Assembly: GCF_946885855.1 (NCBI RefSeq)
Contig: NZ_CAMPHH010000023.1
Location: forward strand, 1-19,443
Direction: 5' to 3'
Source of the DNA: an uncultured Actinotalea sp.
GTDB taxonomy: Bacteria; Actinomycetota; Actinomycetes; Actinomycetales; Cellulomonadaceae
DNA length: 19,443 nucleotides
Position numbers and translations under genes: made by a program. This document shows, piece after piece, positions 1 through 9,199 of the stretch (within the stretch, counting starts at the first letter, position 1; each line of letters starts with the position of its first letter). The notes beneath the pieces were generated by a model. It did not search any database, was not told where the DNA came from, and worked only from the letters and a program-made list of their open reading frames with translations.

Positions 1-3000
1 CTGCGCCGCGGTCGATCGCCCCCCACCGCTCGGCGCTGCGGCAGGCCGCGGGGCTGGACGGACACTCGCCGTGACGCGTTGAGACACCCGGCTGGTGGCG
101 GCGCTCACCCCGGACCTGATGGCAGGCGCCGCCGCGGCAGCAACCCGCCCGAGCGCACCACCGGCAGCACCTGCGGCAGCCCCGAAGAGGGTGTCCCTCG
201 CCAGGCTCCCCCATCTGAACGGCTGCGTCCGCTGGACTCTGGATCGCCAGAGGTTGGTCACTGCGCCGGCTGCGGCCCCACCGAGGGCCATGCAGCCGAT
301 GCTGCCTGAGCCCATGGTGGCGGCCAGGCAGCCGCCCGTGACGACCACGCCGGCGATCCCGCCGACGATCTCTGCCTGGTACTTGCGGACGAAGCTCGAC
401 GACGCGTTCCACGCCGAGCGCGCCCCGGACTTGACCCTGTTCCACGCGGACCGCCAGGACAGCAGGCCGGTCGGGTCCGCATAGGTGATCGGGTTGTTCT
501 CCGAGTAGGAGTAGCCGCCCCACTGCTGGGGCCGACTCATGTCCATCACCGGGTCGACCGAGACGAACCGGCCGACTGCTGAGTCGTAGTACCGGGCGCC
601 GACCTGCGTGAGGCCCGTGGTGTCGACCGGCTTGTTGAGGAACCCGCGGTCCCCGACCCAAGGCACCGCAGCACCACGGGTACCGCCGTATGGGTCCATC
701 CGACGCTGTGTGACCGCCTTGGTCGCGTTGTCGATCATGAGCATCGCGGTGCCGTGCAAGTCCGTGATCAGGCTCTTCACGGTCGAGCCGCTGATGCCCG
801 TGCGCATCGCTACCGTCTGGCCGCCGAACGCGTAGTACCGCACCGCGGAGACCGCGCCCGTCGACGCCGTGAGCGTGAGCTCCTGCCCCCCGGGCAGGTA
901 CACCGTCGTCGTACCGGACTGCTTGCGCACCAGTCGCTCGCCGTCGGCTGTGTAGAGGTAGGTCGCGGTCTGCTGGCCCGTCTCGGCGACAGCGGCGAGC
1001 TTCCCCTCCGCGTCCCACGTGAGCGTCTGCGCGCTGGAGCCCGGCACAGTCCGCGTCTTCGTGTTACCCGACGCGTCATAGGTGAACGTACTCGTGGCGG
1101 CGCCAGCCGCCCCGGACTGCGTCACGCCCGTGAGCGCGTTCGGGAACGGTGAGCCCGCAGACGGGTAGGCGTAGGTCCGCGTGGTGTCACCTGCCGCGGC
1201 GTGCGACACCTCCGTCTTCCGGTTGCCCGAGGCGTCGAAGGTCCAGTCGGTCCAGTAGCGCGCGGGGCCACCGAGCGCAGCCACCGTGGGAGCCGGCGCG
1301 CAGTCACCGCTCCCCGGCGTCCAGGCGGAGGTCAGCCGTCGCAGGCCGTCATACCGGAAGCACTGCGCGTCGACCGGCTTGCCCGCAGGTCTGTCCACGA
1401 ACGACGTCGGGTTGCCGGCCTGGTCGTAGGTGTACGCCAGGTCCATGTCGTAGCCGGCGACGCCCTCGCGTTGAACCCACGTCTTCTGCAGCCGCCGGGT
1501 GCCAGGCTCGTACTGGAAGTTGAGGAGGAACGCGTACGTGTGGCCGAGGTCGTAGCGGAGCGCCTCCCCGTACACGTCGTACAACGTGTCGGCGACGTAG
1601 ACGCCCCAGCCGGCGCCGCCGGACAACATCGCTGGTCGCGACGTGCTGTCGAACGTCGTCGTGACCGTCTCCGCCGTGAGCCCACCACCGGCGGGGAGGC
1701 GCATCGCACGCACCTGACCGTCAGGGGCGTACGCGTAGTTGGTCGTGTAGGTGCCCGCAAGCGGGCCCTCGGCGGCCGGAATCGTGACCGACTGACCGGT
1801 CGGGCGGTACTCGTCGTCGTACCCCGTGACGGCGGTCGTGTAGGCGGCCGTGCCGCTGTAGCGGGTCGACGACGTGAGCTGGCCCCTCTGCAGGGTGTCG
1901 TACGTCCACGACGCGCGCAGGGTTCCCGTGACCCCCGACTCGCGCAGCTCCGTGGAACGACCCAGCTGGTCGCGCACATACGCCAGCGTGATGCCCCGCG
2001 CGTCCTTCGTGGTCAGCACCGCGCCCGCGTCGTCGTAGGTCGTGGTCGTTGCGCCCTTGTTCGGGTCGATGGCGCCCGTCTGCCGGCCGAGCAGGTCGTA
2101 GCTGTACGACCACGTGTTGCCCGCGGCGTCCCTGACCGTGGCCAGGTTCCCCGACTTGTCGTACGCGTACGTCGAGGCCTGATAGGTCCCCGTCGGAGAG
2201 CTCCCGAGGTGATCGCGGGTCTCGACGACCCGCCCGCGGGCGTCGGCGATCGTGGTGCGCGGTGTCTCGCCGTCCGGCGGGTCGACGCTCACCCGGTCAC
2301 CGCCGTACGTCGTCGTCGTCCGCCAACGCTCCTCGTGGAAGACGTCGAAGATCTCGGCAGTGGTGCGCCCCGCGCCGTCGTAGACGAATCGCGTTCGTGC
2401 CGGTACCGGAACGGTCGGGACCACGACGGAGGTGCTCGGCGTGCCGGTCGTGAACCACTCGCCGTAGGAGAACGCCACCTGCCCACGGGAGTCGTACAGC
2501 GTGTCGGTCACCACACGGCCAGGGGTTCCCTTGGCCGCCGACGGCTCCTGCGTCTGGCGCGGTCTCAGCATCCCATCGAACAGCGAGACGCTGGTCCGGT
2601 ACGACCCGGCCGCCGTCAGCGTGTTCGTCGTGACCGTGTTCACACCAGTGCGGGAGACCGTATAGGCGAACGTGACGTTCGCGGACGTTGAGCCTTGGGC
2701 GCGCCCGGGCTGCCACACCGCGGTCGTGCGCCCGAGCCCGTCGTGCGTCGCCGAGGTGACCTTGCCGTTCTGGTCCGTCATCCGAACGGGAATGCCCCAC
2801 TCCGGGGCGAGGTGGACGGTCGTCGTCGAGGCCGTGACCGGACCGCTGCCGTCAGGGTCGGGCGAGGTGACCGTCGTCGACGTCACCGGACCGCCCGTGG
2901 CCGGCGTGTAAGCCGTCGTGGACGCGCGGCCGAGTGCGTCCGTGCTTCGCACCGACCGGCCCTGCTCGTCGTATGTGGTGGTGACCTCGGTCACGTGCAC

Positions 3001-5997
3001 GGGCGTGGCGCCGTCCCAGCCCTTGAGTCGCTGCGTGGCGGTGACGAGGCCGCGCGTCGGGGCAGCCCCATAGGGGCCGCCGTCGTAGAGCGTGCGGTCG
3101 TCGGTGAGGACATCGGCTGGACGCGCTGGGGCCGTGCCGCAGGAAGCGGCCACGGTCTCGACACGCTTGACGGTGCCCGTGATGTTGGCCGAGTTGTTGC
3201 GCGCGTACTCGATGCGCGTGCAACGGTCGTCAGCGCTCGTCGTGGTGTCCCCCTGGTCGTCGACCTGGGTCGCGTTGCCGAACGAAGGGTCGTACTGCGT
3301 CACGGTCCGGGTTGTCGTCTGCCCGGCGGGAAGCGCCGGCGCGATCACGCGGCTCTCCGTCAGGGCGGGCGCGAGGAACGTCGCCTCCTTGCCCTCAGCA
3401 GACGTCGCGGTCGCGCTCGACACCCACGGCGTCGTCAGCTGACCCGACAGCTCTGGCCCGTCCAGGCCGTCGTACGTGATGGTCTCGCGAACAAAACCGT
3501 TGAGCCGTTCAACGTCAGCGATCCCATCGACGTTGACCGACCTGGTTCCACCGGCTGCGAGCTTGTCGCCGTGCATGCCCCGGAAGTAGCGCGTGCGTTC
3601 GTGGGAACGCGGCCCGTCGGGGCTCCCGGTGATCACATCGACTGTGCCGTAACCGCGGAACTCGCTCCAGGTGCGGTCCGTCGCAGGTACCAGCGGGTTG
3701 TCGTCGTAGTGCCAGGCGGGCGTGCCGACGTACCGCCACTGGGTGCGAACCGCCGGGCTGATCGTGTCGGCGGAGGTCTCCAGAACCGTGTCGACGAGGT
3801 ACTTGTGGAAGTACTCGGTGACCTGAGGGCCGCTGCCCTCAGGTTGCCACCGCACCGGGAAGCAGCGCCGCGTGTTCGAGTCAGGCGCGGCGGGGACGTC
3901 CCCGGTCGCGCAGTCCTGCGGCGTGTAGTTGACCGAGGTGGTGCCTCCAGCCTCGGAGACGATCGCCGTGAGCCGGTACCGGTTCATGGGCGGCCCCAGG
4001 TCACCGACCGTGTCCACGCGGTTGGCCATCTGCGTGCCGGTGAACGTCACCGCGGGCAGGGTGACGGCGGTCCCGACGAGGCCCTCCTGCTGGATGCTGC
4101 TCAGCCACAGGACCGCCGAGGTCCCGTCGCCCGGGTCCGGGAAGGTGTGGGTCAACGTCCAGCGGTCGACGGACCGGTGGCTCGACCCTGACGCGACCTG
4201 TGTCGTCACTGTCGTGAGCCGCTTGCGTGTGAAGAACGACGGCGACGTCTGCGTCGGGCAGCTCGTCGTCGACGTGCAGAGGAGGTCGAACGGGACGTCT
4301 GGCCACGACCTGGCATTGGCACTCGTCAGCTGCTCGGGGCCGCACGTGACCGTTCCGGAGGGCACACACCTCTCAGCGACCGTCAGCACGACGCGCCCCG
4401 GGGCGATGCCGCTGGTCTCGGTGCCGGCCCGCTGTCCGTAGTCGATGCGGCTCAGATACCCACCCCGCACGTACTCGACCGACGCGGTGTTGAGGTTCCG
4501 GCCGTACCGGTTCGTCTCCTTCTCGTAGAAGTACGTCATGGTGTTGCCGGAAGGGTCGACGACGTAGTCGAGGTTCCAGCGCCAGGTCTGTGTGCACGAC
4601 GACGCCGCGAAGGTCGCCGCGTAGCAGGGATCACCCGCGTGGTTGCCGAATACCGGCACCGACCACGCCGAGTTGAGCTGGGTGGTGTCGGTGGCAGAGC
4701 GGCGACCCCTGCCGAAGAAGTACTGGGTCCCGTCGGTCGTCGTGACCTTCCAGTACTCACCGTCGTTGTCGTCGTTCCACCCGCCGGTGAGACGCTCGAT
4801 CCGCGTGCCGTCGTCCGCCTCGAGCTTCCACGCACCCGTCGCTGCGTCCCGGACGAGCTCGCCGGAGTGCCCCGCGAACGCCATGGTGGCGTTGTCGCTC
4901 TGCCAGCAGAGGTCGCCCGTCTTGCGCGTGAGGTTGTTCGCCGCACCGGTCGCGTCCTGCGTACAGGACACGTACTTCCGCTCGATGAAGCCGGAGTCGA
5001 GGTCCCATCCGTCGCCGACCCAGGACGACTGGTTGTTCGTCGATGCGACCCTGCCGTCCAGCCCGCCCGAGGAGTACGAGATCGACAGGTCCGGCTGAGG
5101 GCCCGTCGCCACCGGCGGAGTCCGCAGCGGGTAGGACCAGGAGAAGGACCCGGTCTGTCCGGCGACCTGCCACGACGCGGACGGAGACAAGGGTGTGGCG
5201 CCCCAGTTGCCCGATCCGCCGGATACGGCGGCAGTGACGGCCATGACGCCCAGCTGCGTGCTGGCCACCGTGGCCGAGAGCGTGTTCGCCGCGACGTCGT
5301 TCGTCGTCTCGACCTGCCTGCCCGTCCTGCAGGAGGGGACGTGTGGCGTCAGGACCGCGCAGTCCGGCAGCGCGACGAGCCGGAGGCGGGACGACCAGTC
5401 ACCGCCGTAAGCGTCGGCGAAGCCGGAGTAGTCAACCTCGACCACCACGTCTGGTCCGACTGCATCCGCGGCGGCAACGTCAGCGTCCGTCGTCTTCTCC
5501 CCGACACGGATCAGCAGACCCTCGACGCCGGCCCGCGCGGCGGCACGCCGGTCGTGGACCTCGACCTCGACCCGTGTGGCCGAGGAGTCCTGCGAGTTCC
5601 GCTGTCCAGCGGCCGCCCGCGTGAGCCCGGGGGCCACCTCGGGCCTTCCTGGACCGGCTGAGGACACGGACACGACGCCCGGCTGCTCCGCGGCCGGTGC
5701 CGTCACGTCGACCTCGACTACGGACGGCTCCGGCCAAGCCACCACGGCAGGGGCCGACTGCGGCATCGCATCGAGAGCCGCGTCGACAGCCGCGGCGTCG
5801 ACCGACGGCAGGACCGGTTCGGTCTCCCGAGGTGTAGCGACGCGCTCTCCGTGCCGCCGGCGCTGCTCGTCGGACATCGGAGCGCTGTCTCGATCTGGCG
5901 GCGCCGCGTCCGCCGGTCCGAGCGTGAGCAACGTCGCGACGAGGGACGCTGCCACCGCCACCCCGATACCGCGTGCGCCGCGAGCCCCTGCACCCAT
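1..5997 (-). CDS. Secreted RHS/YD-repeat protein, polymorphic-toxin type; 3' end lies beyond the left edge
   Basis: The frame opens with ATG at 5997 and stays open for 1,999 codons to base 1 with no stop, so the C-terminus is missing. A consensus ribosome site (AAGGAG, 6-nt spacing) fixes the start. Residues 1-31 form a Sec signal peptide (charged N-terminus, VAVAASLVATLLTL core, ADA before the predicted cut). Around residues 300-320 is the PDLSISYSSGG segment typical of SpvB/TcB-like RHS proteins. YD repeats run from about 860 to 1700, for example YDEQGR at 1009, YDLLGRQTG near 1301 and TADGERLVRK at 1683. The RHS-associated core follows: DLHGT, GDRGFLNKPVDTTGL, GARYYDSAVGRFVSVDP (1800-1816) and DPTGL (1841-1845). 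In RHS/Tc proteins the shell encloses the C-terminal toxin, and self-cleavage occurs after the DPxGL leucine. Residues 1846-1999 form a Gly/Ala-rich pre-toxin linker with a hydrophobic stretch near 1877-1916 and two Cys (1890, 1902). The toxin identity cannot be judged here. The gene lies 59 bp after the LamG gene and is probably co-transcribed with it. The family call is very secure; toxin activity is inferred. Confidence 0.93.
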   Translation of the reverse strand, partial: MGAGARGARGIGVAVAASLVATLLTLGPADAAPPDRDSAPMSDEQRRRHGERVATPRETEPVLPSVDAAAVDAALDAMPQSAPAVVAWPEPSVVEVDVTAPAAEQPGVVSVSSAGPGRPEVAPGLTRAAAGQRNSQDSSATRVEVEVHDRRAAARAGVEGLLIRVGEKTTDADVAAADAVGPDVVVEVDYSGFADAYGGDWSSRLRLVALPDCAVLTPHVPSCRTGRQVETTNDVAANTLSATVASTQLGVMAVTAAVSGGSGNWGATPLSPSASWQVAGQTGSFSWSYPLRTPPVATGPQPDLSISYSSGGLDGRVASTNNQSSWVGDGWDLDSGFIERKYVSCTQDATGAANNLTRKTGDLCWQSDNATMAFAGHSGELVRDAATGAWKLEADDGTRIERLTGGWNDDNDGEYWKVTTTDGTQYFFGRGRRSATDTTQLNSAWSVPVFGNHAGDPCYAATFAASSCTQTWRWNLDYVVDPSGNTMTYFYEKETNRYGRNLNTASVEYVRGGYLSRIDYGQRAGTETSGIAPGRVVLTVAERCVPSGTVTCGPEQLTSANARSWPDVPFDLLCTSTTSCPTQTSPSFFTRKRLTTVTTQVASGSSHRSVDRWTLTHTFPDPGDGTSAVLWLSSIQQEGLVGTAVTLPAVTFTGTQMANRVDTVGDLGPPMNRYRLTAIVSEAGGTTSVNYTPQDCATGDVPAAPDSNTRRCFPVRWQPEGSGPQVTEYFHKYLVDTVLETSADTISPAVRTQWRYVGTPAWHYDDNPLVPATDRTWSEFRGYGTVDVITGSPDGPRSHERTRYFRGMHGDKLAAGGTRSVNVDGIADVERLNGFVRETITYDGLDGPELSGQLTTPWVSSATATSAEGKEATFLAPALTESRVIAPALPAGQTTTRTVTQYDPSFGNATQVDDQGDTTTSADDRCTRIEYARNNSANITGTVKRVETVAASCGTAPARPADVLTDDRTLYDGGPYGAAPTRGLVTATQRLKGWDGATPVHVTEVTTTYDEQGRSVRSTDALGRASTTAYTPATGGPVTSTTVTSPDPDGSGPVTASTTTVHLAPEWGIPVRMTDQNGKVTSATHDGLGRTTAVWQPGRAQGSTSANVTFAYTVSRTGVNTVTTNTLTAAGSYRTSVSLFDGMLRPRQTQEPSAAKGTPGRVVTDTLYDSRGQVAFSYGEWFTTGTPSTSVVVPTVPVPARTRFVYDGAGRTTAEIFDVFHEERWRTTTTYGGDRVSVDPPDGETPRTTIADARGRVVETRDHLGSSPTGTYQASTYAYDKSGNLATVRDAAGNTWSYSYDLLGRQTGAIDPNKGATTTTYDDAGAVLTTKDARGITLAYVRDQLGRSTELRESGVTGTLRASWTYDTLQRGQLTSSTRYSGTAAYTTAVTGYDDEYRPTGQSVTIPAAEGPLAGTYTTNYAYAPDGQVRAMRLPAGGGLTAETVTTTFDSTSRPAMLSGGAGWGVYVADTLYDVYGEALRYDLGHTYAFLLNFQYEPGTRRLQKTWVQREGVAGYDMDLAYTYDQAGNPTSFVDRPAGKPVDAQCFRYDGLRRLTSAWTPGSGDCAPAPTVAALGGPARYWTDWTFDASGNRKTEVSHAAAGDTTRTYAYPSAGSPFPNALTGVTQSGAAGAATSTFTYDASGNTKTRTVPGSSAQTLTWDAEGKLAAVAETGQQTATYLYTADGERLVRKQSGTTTVYLPGGQELTLTASTGAVSAVRYYAFGGQTVAMRTGISGSTVKSLITDLHGTAMLMIDNATKAVTQRRMDPYGGTRGAAVPWVGDRGFLNKPVDTTGLTQVGARYYDSAVGRFVSVDPVMDMSRPQQWGGYSYSENNPITYADPTGLLSWRSAWNRVKSGARSAWNASSSFVRKYQAEIVGGIAGVVVTGGCLAATMGSGSIGCMALGGAAAGAVTNLWRSRVQRTQPFRWGSLARDTLFGAAAGAAGGALGRVAAAAAPAIRSGVSAATSRVSQRVTASVRPAPRPAAAPSGGGRSTAAQ

Positions 5998-6003
5998 GCC
6001 GAT

Positions 6004-6009
6004 CTCCTT
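6004..6009 (-). promoter_or_regulatory. Ribosome binding site of the RHS gene
   Basis: AAGGAG on the minus strand, 6 nt before the ATG at 5997. It is the best Shine-Dalgarno match in the left half of the window. It selects this start over in-frame Met codons further in, and it precedes a clear signal peptide. Confidence 0.8.
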
Positions 6010-6024
6010 GCCGAAGGTTCTTCT

Positions 6025-6038
6025 GGGCCGCTCGGCCC
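6025..6038 (-). other. Small hairpin between the LamG and RHS genes
   Basis: Perfect 5-bp inverted repeat (GGGCC / GGCCC) with a 4-nt loop in the 59-bp gap between the two secreted-protein genes. No T-run follows it on the minus strand. It could be a weak attenuator, an mRNA processing or stability element, or chance in GC-rich DNA. Confidence 0.3.
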
Positions 6039-6056
6039 TTAGTGGTGCCGGACTGG

Positions 6057-8927
6057 TCAGGGAGCGACCGGGGTGCAGGAGGTTCGGACCTTCGCAACGT
6101 CCACAGCCCCACGAGACACGACGGCCTTGTCGATCGCGCCGGACCACACCGGGGCCGTGGGACCCTTGACGCGGCCGATGCGGAACGGCCCGGTCGCGTT
6201 CCAGTTGGCGGTGAATGGTGCGCTAACCGCGGGGTGGACGGTGACCGTGGCGTCGCCCCAGTCGTCAGTTCCGAGCGTGCAGACGTAGAGGTCGAGCGTC
6301 TTGGTCCCGGCGTTGTGGACGCCGGTGATGTGCGCCCACGCCCCCGCCTGCACCTTCTGGGGCGAGACGACGGAAGTCGCGGTCGTCGTTGAGGCGTCTG
6401 CCGTGTTCATCGCGAAGGACCAGCAACTGCCGGAGCCGTCCGTGCAGGGCCGGTATCCCAGCTCAAATCCCGCCACGTTCGTGCCGTCCTGGCTGAGTGC
6501 AATAGCCGACCCGGTTGCCGCCGTCGGCTTGACGAACGCTGACACGGAGTACGACTGCTGCGTCGACATGGGTGGCGCCGTGGTCGCCGCTCCAGCTGTC
6601 GTGGAGTCGAAGAGCAGCGCACGGTCGGTCGTGCTCATGCCGAGGTCGGCCGTGACGCCGTTCGTCCGGGCCACCCCCGTCAGGGTGAGCGGGTAAGCGC
6701 TCGCCCCGTCACCTCCGACGCCTGGCTCCGATGTGGTCGAGGTTCCGTCCATGTTCCACGTGACCGTGGCAGGGAAGGCCACCTCGAAGCGGTGCGCCTG
6801 CGTTGTCGCGCTGGTGTTGTCAGCACGGTCGACGGCGGTCACGTACAGCACGTGGCTGCCTGTCCTCGTGGGCGTGAAGGAGATCGACGGGGATGTGCCG
6901 GTCGCGACCTTGTCGAGTGCGGTGCTGTCGAACGAGTAGAGGTAGCGGACGACGTCGGTGGACCCGTTCGGACCGAGTGTGAACGTGTCTGCTACCCCGA
7001 TCCCGCCGGACGGGAGTGTCGATGTGTACTTGGTCGCCGACACCGTCGGGGTGTTGGGCTTCACGGTGTCGACCTCGAACTCGCACATGGCACCAGAGCC
7101 GCCCCACCCCTGGCTGTCGACCGAGTTGACCTGCACGCGGTAGATGCCGCCGTGCTGCACGCCGCGCAGCATCACTGGTTGGGTGGTGCCGGACGCCTGC
7201 GCCGGCTCGCGCCAGTGCCAGAGAATGTTCGCTGTCCCCGACGGGAGGGTGTGCGGGTAGACGTCCACGTTGGCGCTGACTGCGTCGCCGTCGGGGTCGA
7301 CGTGCCGGCTCGTCAACACAGGGTTGACGGTGTTGACGACCGGCCGGCCCGCGCCCATGACGCACGGCTTGGCCGGCAGCGAGAACGACACGTTGGTGGG
7401 GACTAGGGGCGCTCGGTTGTAGACGATCGACAAGGTCGCGTCGTTCCGGTATCGCTTCCAATAGGCCATGCTGCCCTCGTCCGTCGCGAGACCGAGTGTC
7501 AGCTGGTTGGCGTCGTACTGCGCGACCGCGCGGCCGGCCTCGAGGGCGGGGAACTCGATCCAGCGCACCGGGTTGCCCGCGCATGAGGACTTGTGGGTGA
7601 CGTTCTGGGTGCTCTGGTGGACCCACGTCGGCCCACCCGGCCACCCGGTCGCGGAGTTCCAGTTGTCCACGCGGAAGAGGTTGATCGGTCGCGCCGTGCA
7701 GTCGTAGGCGTGAGTCCCGACGGCTGCGAACGTCGTCGACAGGACCTCCCCCGGCTGAAGCGACCCGATGGTGCCAAGACCGCCGAACTTCCACAGCAGA
7801 CGGCTCTTGAAGACCCGGGAACATCCCATGGCCGTCGAGTTGCACAGGCCGACCCCTTGGTCAGGGTCGAACATGTAGGCGCCGGCGAGCGTGTCGCGCA
7901 CGGCCATCCACTCGACGCGCGAGCCGCTCACGGATGGGTCGATGAAGACCGGCCACACGGTCGAGGGGTCGTCGATCATGGCGGTGTCCGGGATGATCGT
8001 CACGGCGTCGGGAGCGACGTCAGCGGGAAGCGGCGCGAGGCGTTCCCCTCCCACCGGGCCACGGGTCCGGTCAGGTCCGTACGACCCATCACCCTGAGCG
8101 CTCGAGGCATCGGGTACCGCCATGACGCCCACCAGCCGAGCGAACCGGGCGCTCGGATCCTCGCGGGAGTCCCACATCGCTGGCTGAGGGCTGGTGAAAA
8201 CGGACTCACCGTCGTCGTCAGCCGCGACGAACCCGCCCATCTCCGGCTCCAGCTCCAGGCCGTCGGAGACCTGCACCGGGAACGCGAGCTCGGCCAGCCG
8301 AGGGTCGGCCGCCGCCTCCGGCGTCGCCACGCGGAGCACCTCCGAGAACCCCGTCGCGTCCTCGGCCACCGTCACGACCAGGTCCACACCGGGGATCAGG
8401 CCCGTGTACGTGATCTGATCACCGTCAACCGTCGGGGCCGGGAGGTCGAACGGCACGTCGAACGTCAGCCGGTGGCCGTCCCGCTCGATCGTCGCGAGCG
8501 GCACGCCGTCGCGGCCGTCACTGAACATCATGGGCGTCACCGCCGCGGCCACGGTGAGGCCTCCCGTGCCCGCGACCACCGTGGGGTCGACGTCGACCCA
8601 TTCCCCGTCCTGCTTCGTCCGTACCGCGAGCGTGGAGACGTCGAGCCTCATCGTCCCGTCTGGCTGCGCGAACACCGTGTTGTGCTCCGTGCGCTCCTGC
8701 ACGACCTCGACGTCCTTCGCGCACGCCTCTGCGACACCGAGCGCGCTGGCCGCGTCGGGCGCCACGTCGGGCGCCTGGGCGCAGAGGTCGCCAGGCTCGG
8801 CTGCGGCCGTCCCGACGGTCGTCAGACCGGGGACCGCCACAAGTCCACCCGTGAGCAGGAGTGCAGTCAGAGCGCGGGCTCCGTAGCGGTCCTTGGGCAT
8901 GACGACATGGAGCGTTCGCGGACGCAT
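6057..8927 (-). CDS. Secreted DNRLRE/LamG-domain protein, upstream partner of the RHS protein
   Basis: 956 residues. The ATG at 8927 has a usable ribosome site (AGGGGG, about 9-nt spacing). The in-frame ATG at 8900 has no good site, and a longer frame up to 9215 runs through non-coding DNA. Residues 1-43 form a signal peptide ending TAAA before EPGD. Residues 70-330 resemble the front domain of large actinobacterial RHS proteins (ERTEHNTVFAQPDGT, then GLIPGVDLVVTV at 176-187). Residues about 325-505 look like a DNRLRE-type region: WPVFIDPS, then FKSRLLWKF and ATLSIVYNRAP, with conserved Trp and paired Cys. Residues 506-718 look like two Ig/Fn3-type sandwiches (DPDGDAVS; VTAVDRADNTS). Residues 720-956 fit a LamG/concanavalin-like jellyroll (YSVSAFVKP, WAHITGVHNAGTKTLDLYV, FRIGRV). 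No membrane anchor or LPXTG is seen, so it is probably released or wall-associated. Glycan or wall binding is inferred. In many actinobacteria these modules are fused N-terminally to the RHS shell; here they form a separate gene. Confidence 0.88.
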   Translation of the reverse strand: MRPRTLHVVMPKDRYGARALTALLLTGGLVAVPGLTTVGTAAAEPGDLCAQAPDVAPDAASALGVAEACAKDVEVVQERTEHNTVFAQPDGTMRLDVSTLAVRTKQDGEWVDVDPTVVAGTGGLTVAAAVTPMMFSDGRDGVPLATIERDGHRLTFDVPFDLPAPTVDGDQITYTGLIPGVDLVVTVAEDATGFSEVLRVATPEAAADPRLAELAFPVQVSDGLELEPEMGGFVAADDDGESVFTSPQPAMWDSREDPSARFARLVGVMAVPDASSAQGDGSYGPDRTRGPVGGERLAPLPADVAPDAVTIIPDTAMIDDPSTVWPVFIDPSVSGSRVEWMAVRDTLAGAYMFDPDQGVGLCNSTAMGCSRVFKSRLLWKFGGLGTIGSLQPGEVLSTTFAAVGTHAYDCTARPINLFRVDNWNSATGWPGGPTWVHQSTQNVTHKSSCAGNPVRWIEFPALEAGRAVAQYDANQLTLGLATDEGSMAYWKRYRNDATLSIVYNRAPLVPTNVSFSLPAKPCVMGAGRPVVNTVNPVLTSRHVDPDGDAVSANVDVYPHTLPSGTANILWHWREPAQASGTTQPVMLRGVQHGGIYRVQVNSVDSQGWGGSGAMCEFEVDTVKPNTPTVSATKYTSTLPSGGIGVADTFTLGPNGSTDVVRYLYSFDSTALDKVATGTSPSISFTPTRTGSHVLYVTAVDRADNTSATTQAHRFEVAFPATVTWNMDGTSTTSEPGVGGDGASAYPLTLTGVARTNGVTADLGMSTTDRALLFDSTTAGAATTAPPMSTQQSYSVSAFVKPTAATGSAIALSQDGTNVAGFELGYRPCTDGSGSCWSFAMNTADASTTTATSVVSPQKVQAGAWAHITGVHNAGTKTLDLYVCTLGTDDWGDATVTVHPAVSAPFTANWNATGPFRIGRVKGPTAPVWSGAIDKAVVSRGAVDVAKVRTSCTPVAP

Positions 8928-8998
8928 CAACTGGATCCCCCTGTGCACGGCACCGCTCTGGTGCTCAGCCGACCGGCCTCGTGTCGAGGTCCGGAGGC

Positions 8999-9020
8999 GT
9001 CCGATCCAGCGAGATCGGAC
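8999..9020 (-). promoter_or_regulatory. 8-bp perfect inverted repeat in the leader of the LamG-RHS unit
   Basis: GTCCGATC and GATCGGAC flank a 6-nt spacer, 72-93 bp before the LamG start codon. The size and symmetry suit a dimeric regulator operator or a 5'-UTR hairpin. No regulator is encoded in the window to pair with it. Confidence 0.4.
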
Positions 9021-9031
9021 CTTCTCGCGGG

Positions 9032-9061
9032 AATCTAGGGCTACGGACCCCGCCGGGCGAA
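9032..9061 (-). promoter_or_regulatory. Possible weak promoter for the LamG-RHS unit
   Basis: On the minus strand TAGATT (9037-9032) matches the -10 consensus at 4 of 6 positions. TTCGCC (9061-9056) is a poor -35 at 18-bp spacing. It lies about 105 bp before the start codon, just upstream of the inverted repeat at 8999-9020. Sequence alone is weak evidence. A promoter is expected here because strong hairpins separate this unit from flgE. Confidence 0.2.
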
Positions 9062-9103
9062 GCCCCGAGGCATGGAGCCACCCATTCGGCTCACAAACAA
9101 TGT

Positions 9104-9113
9104 GACTGCAGTC
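9104..9113. promoter_or_regulatory. 10-bp perfect palindrome, possible operator
   Basis: GACTGCAGTC is perfectly self-complementary and sits in the least GC-rich part of the gap upstream of the LamG gene, next to partial direct copies (GTCGTAGTCG). Function is unknown. Confidence 0.25.
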
Positions 9114-9199
9114 GTAGTCGAGTGATGACTTCCTCCGGGCGGTGCACTCGGCGCCAACGCCCGATGGTGCTGAGCTCGGGGCCACCACCGCCGGTGCAT

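Noticed and set aside
1201..4191. Two long plus-strand open frames (about 496 and 498 codons) opposite the RHS gene
   Set aside because: They are Arg/Val/Gly-rich with no family motif, no signal and no ribosome site, and lie exactly antisense to a gene with clear YD repeats. They are typical shadows in GC-rich DNA.
1..5997. Possible frameshift or pseudogene in the RHS gene
   Set aside because: The reading frame from 5997 holds the signal peptide, YD repeats and RHS core in a single register. The lines I translated showed no in-frame stop, so the missing 3' end is due to the window edge.
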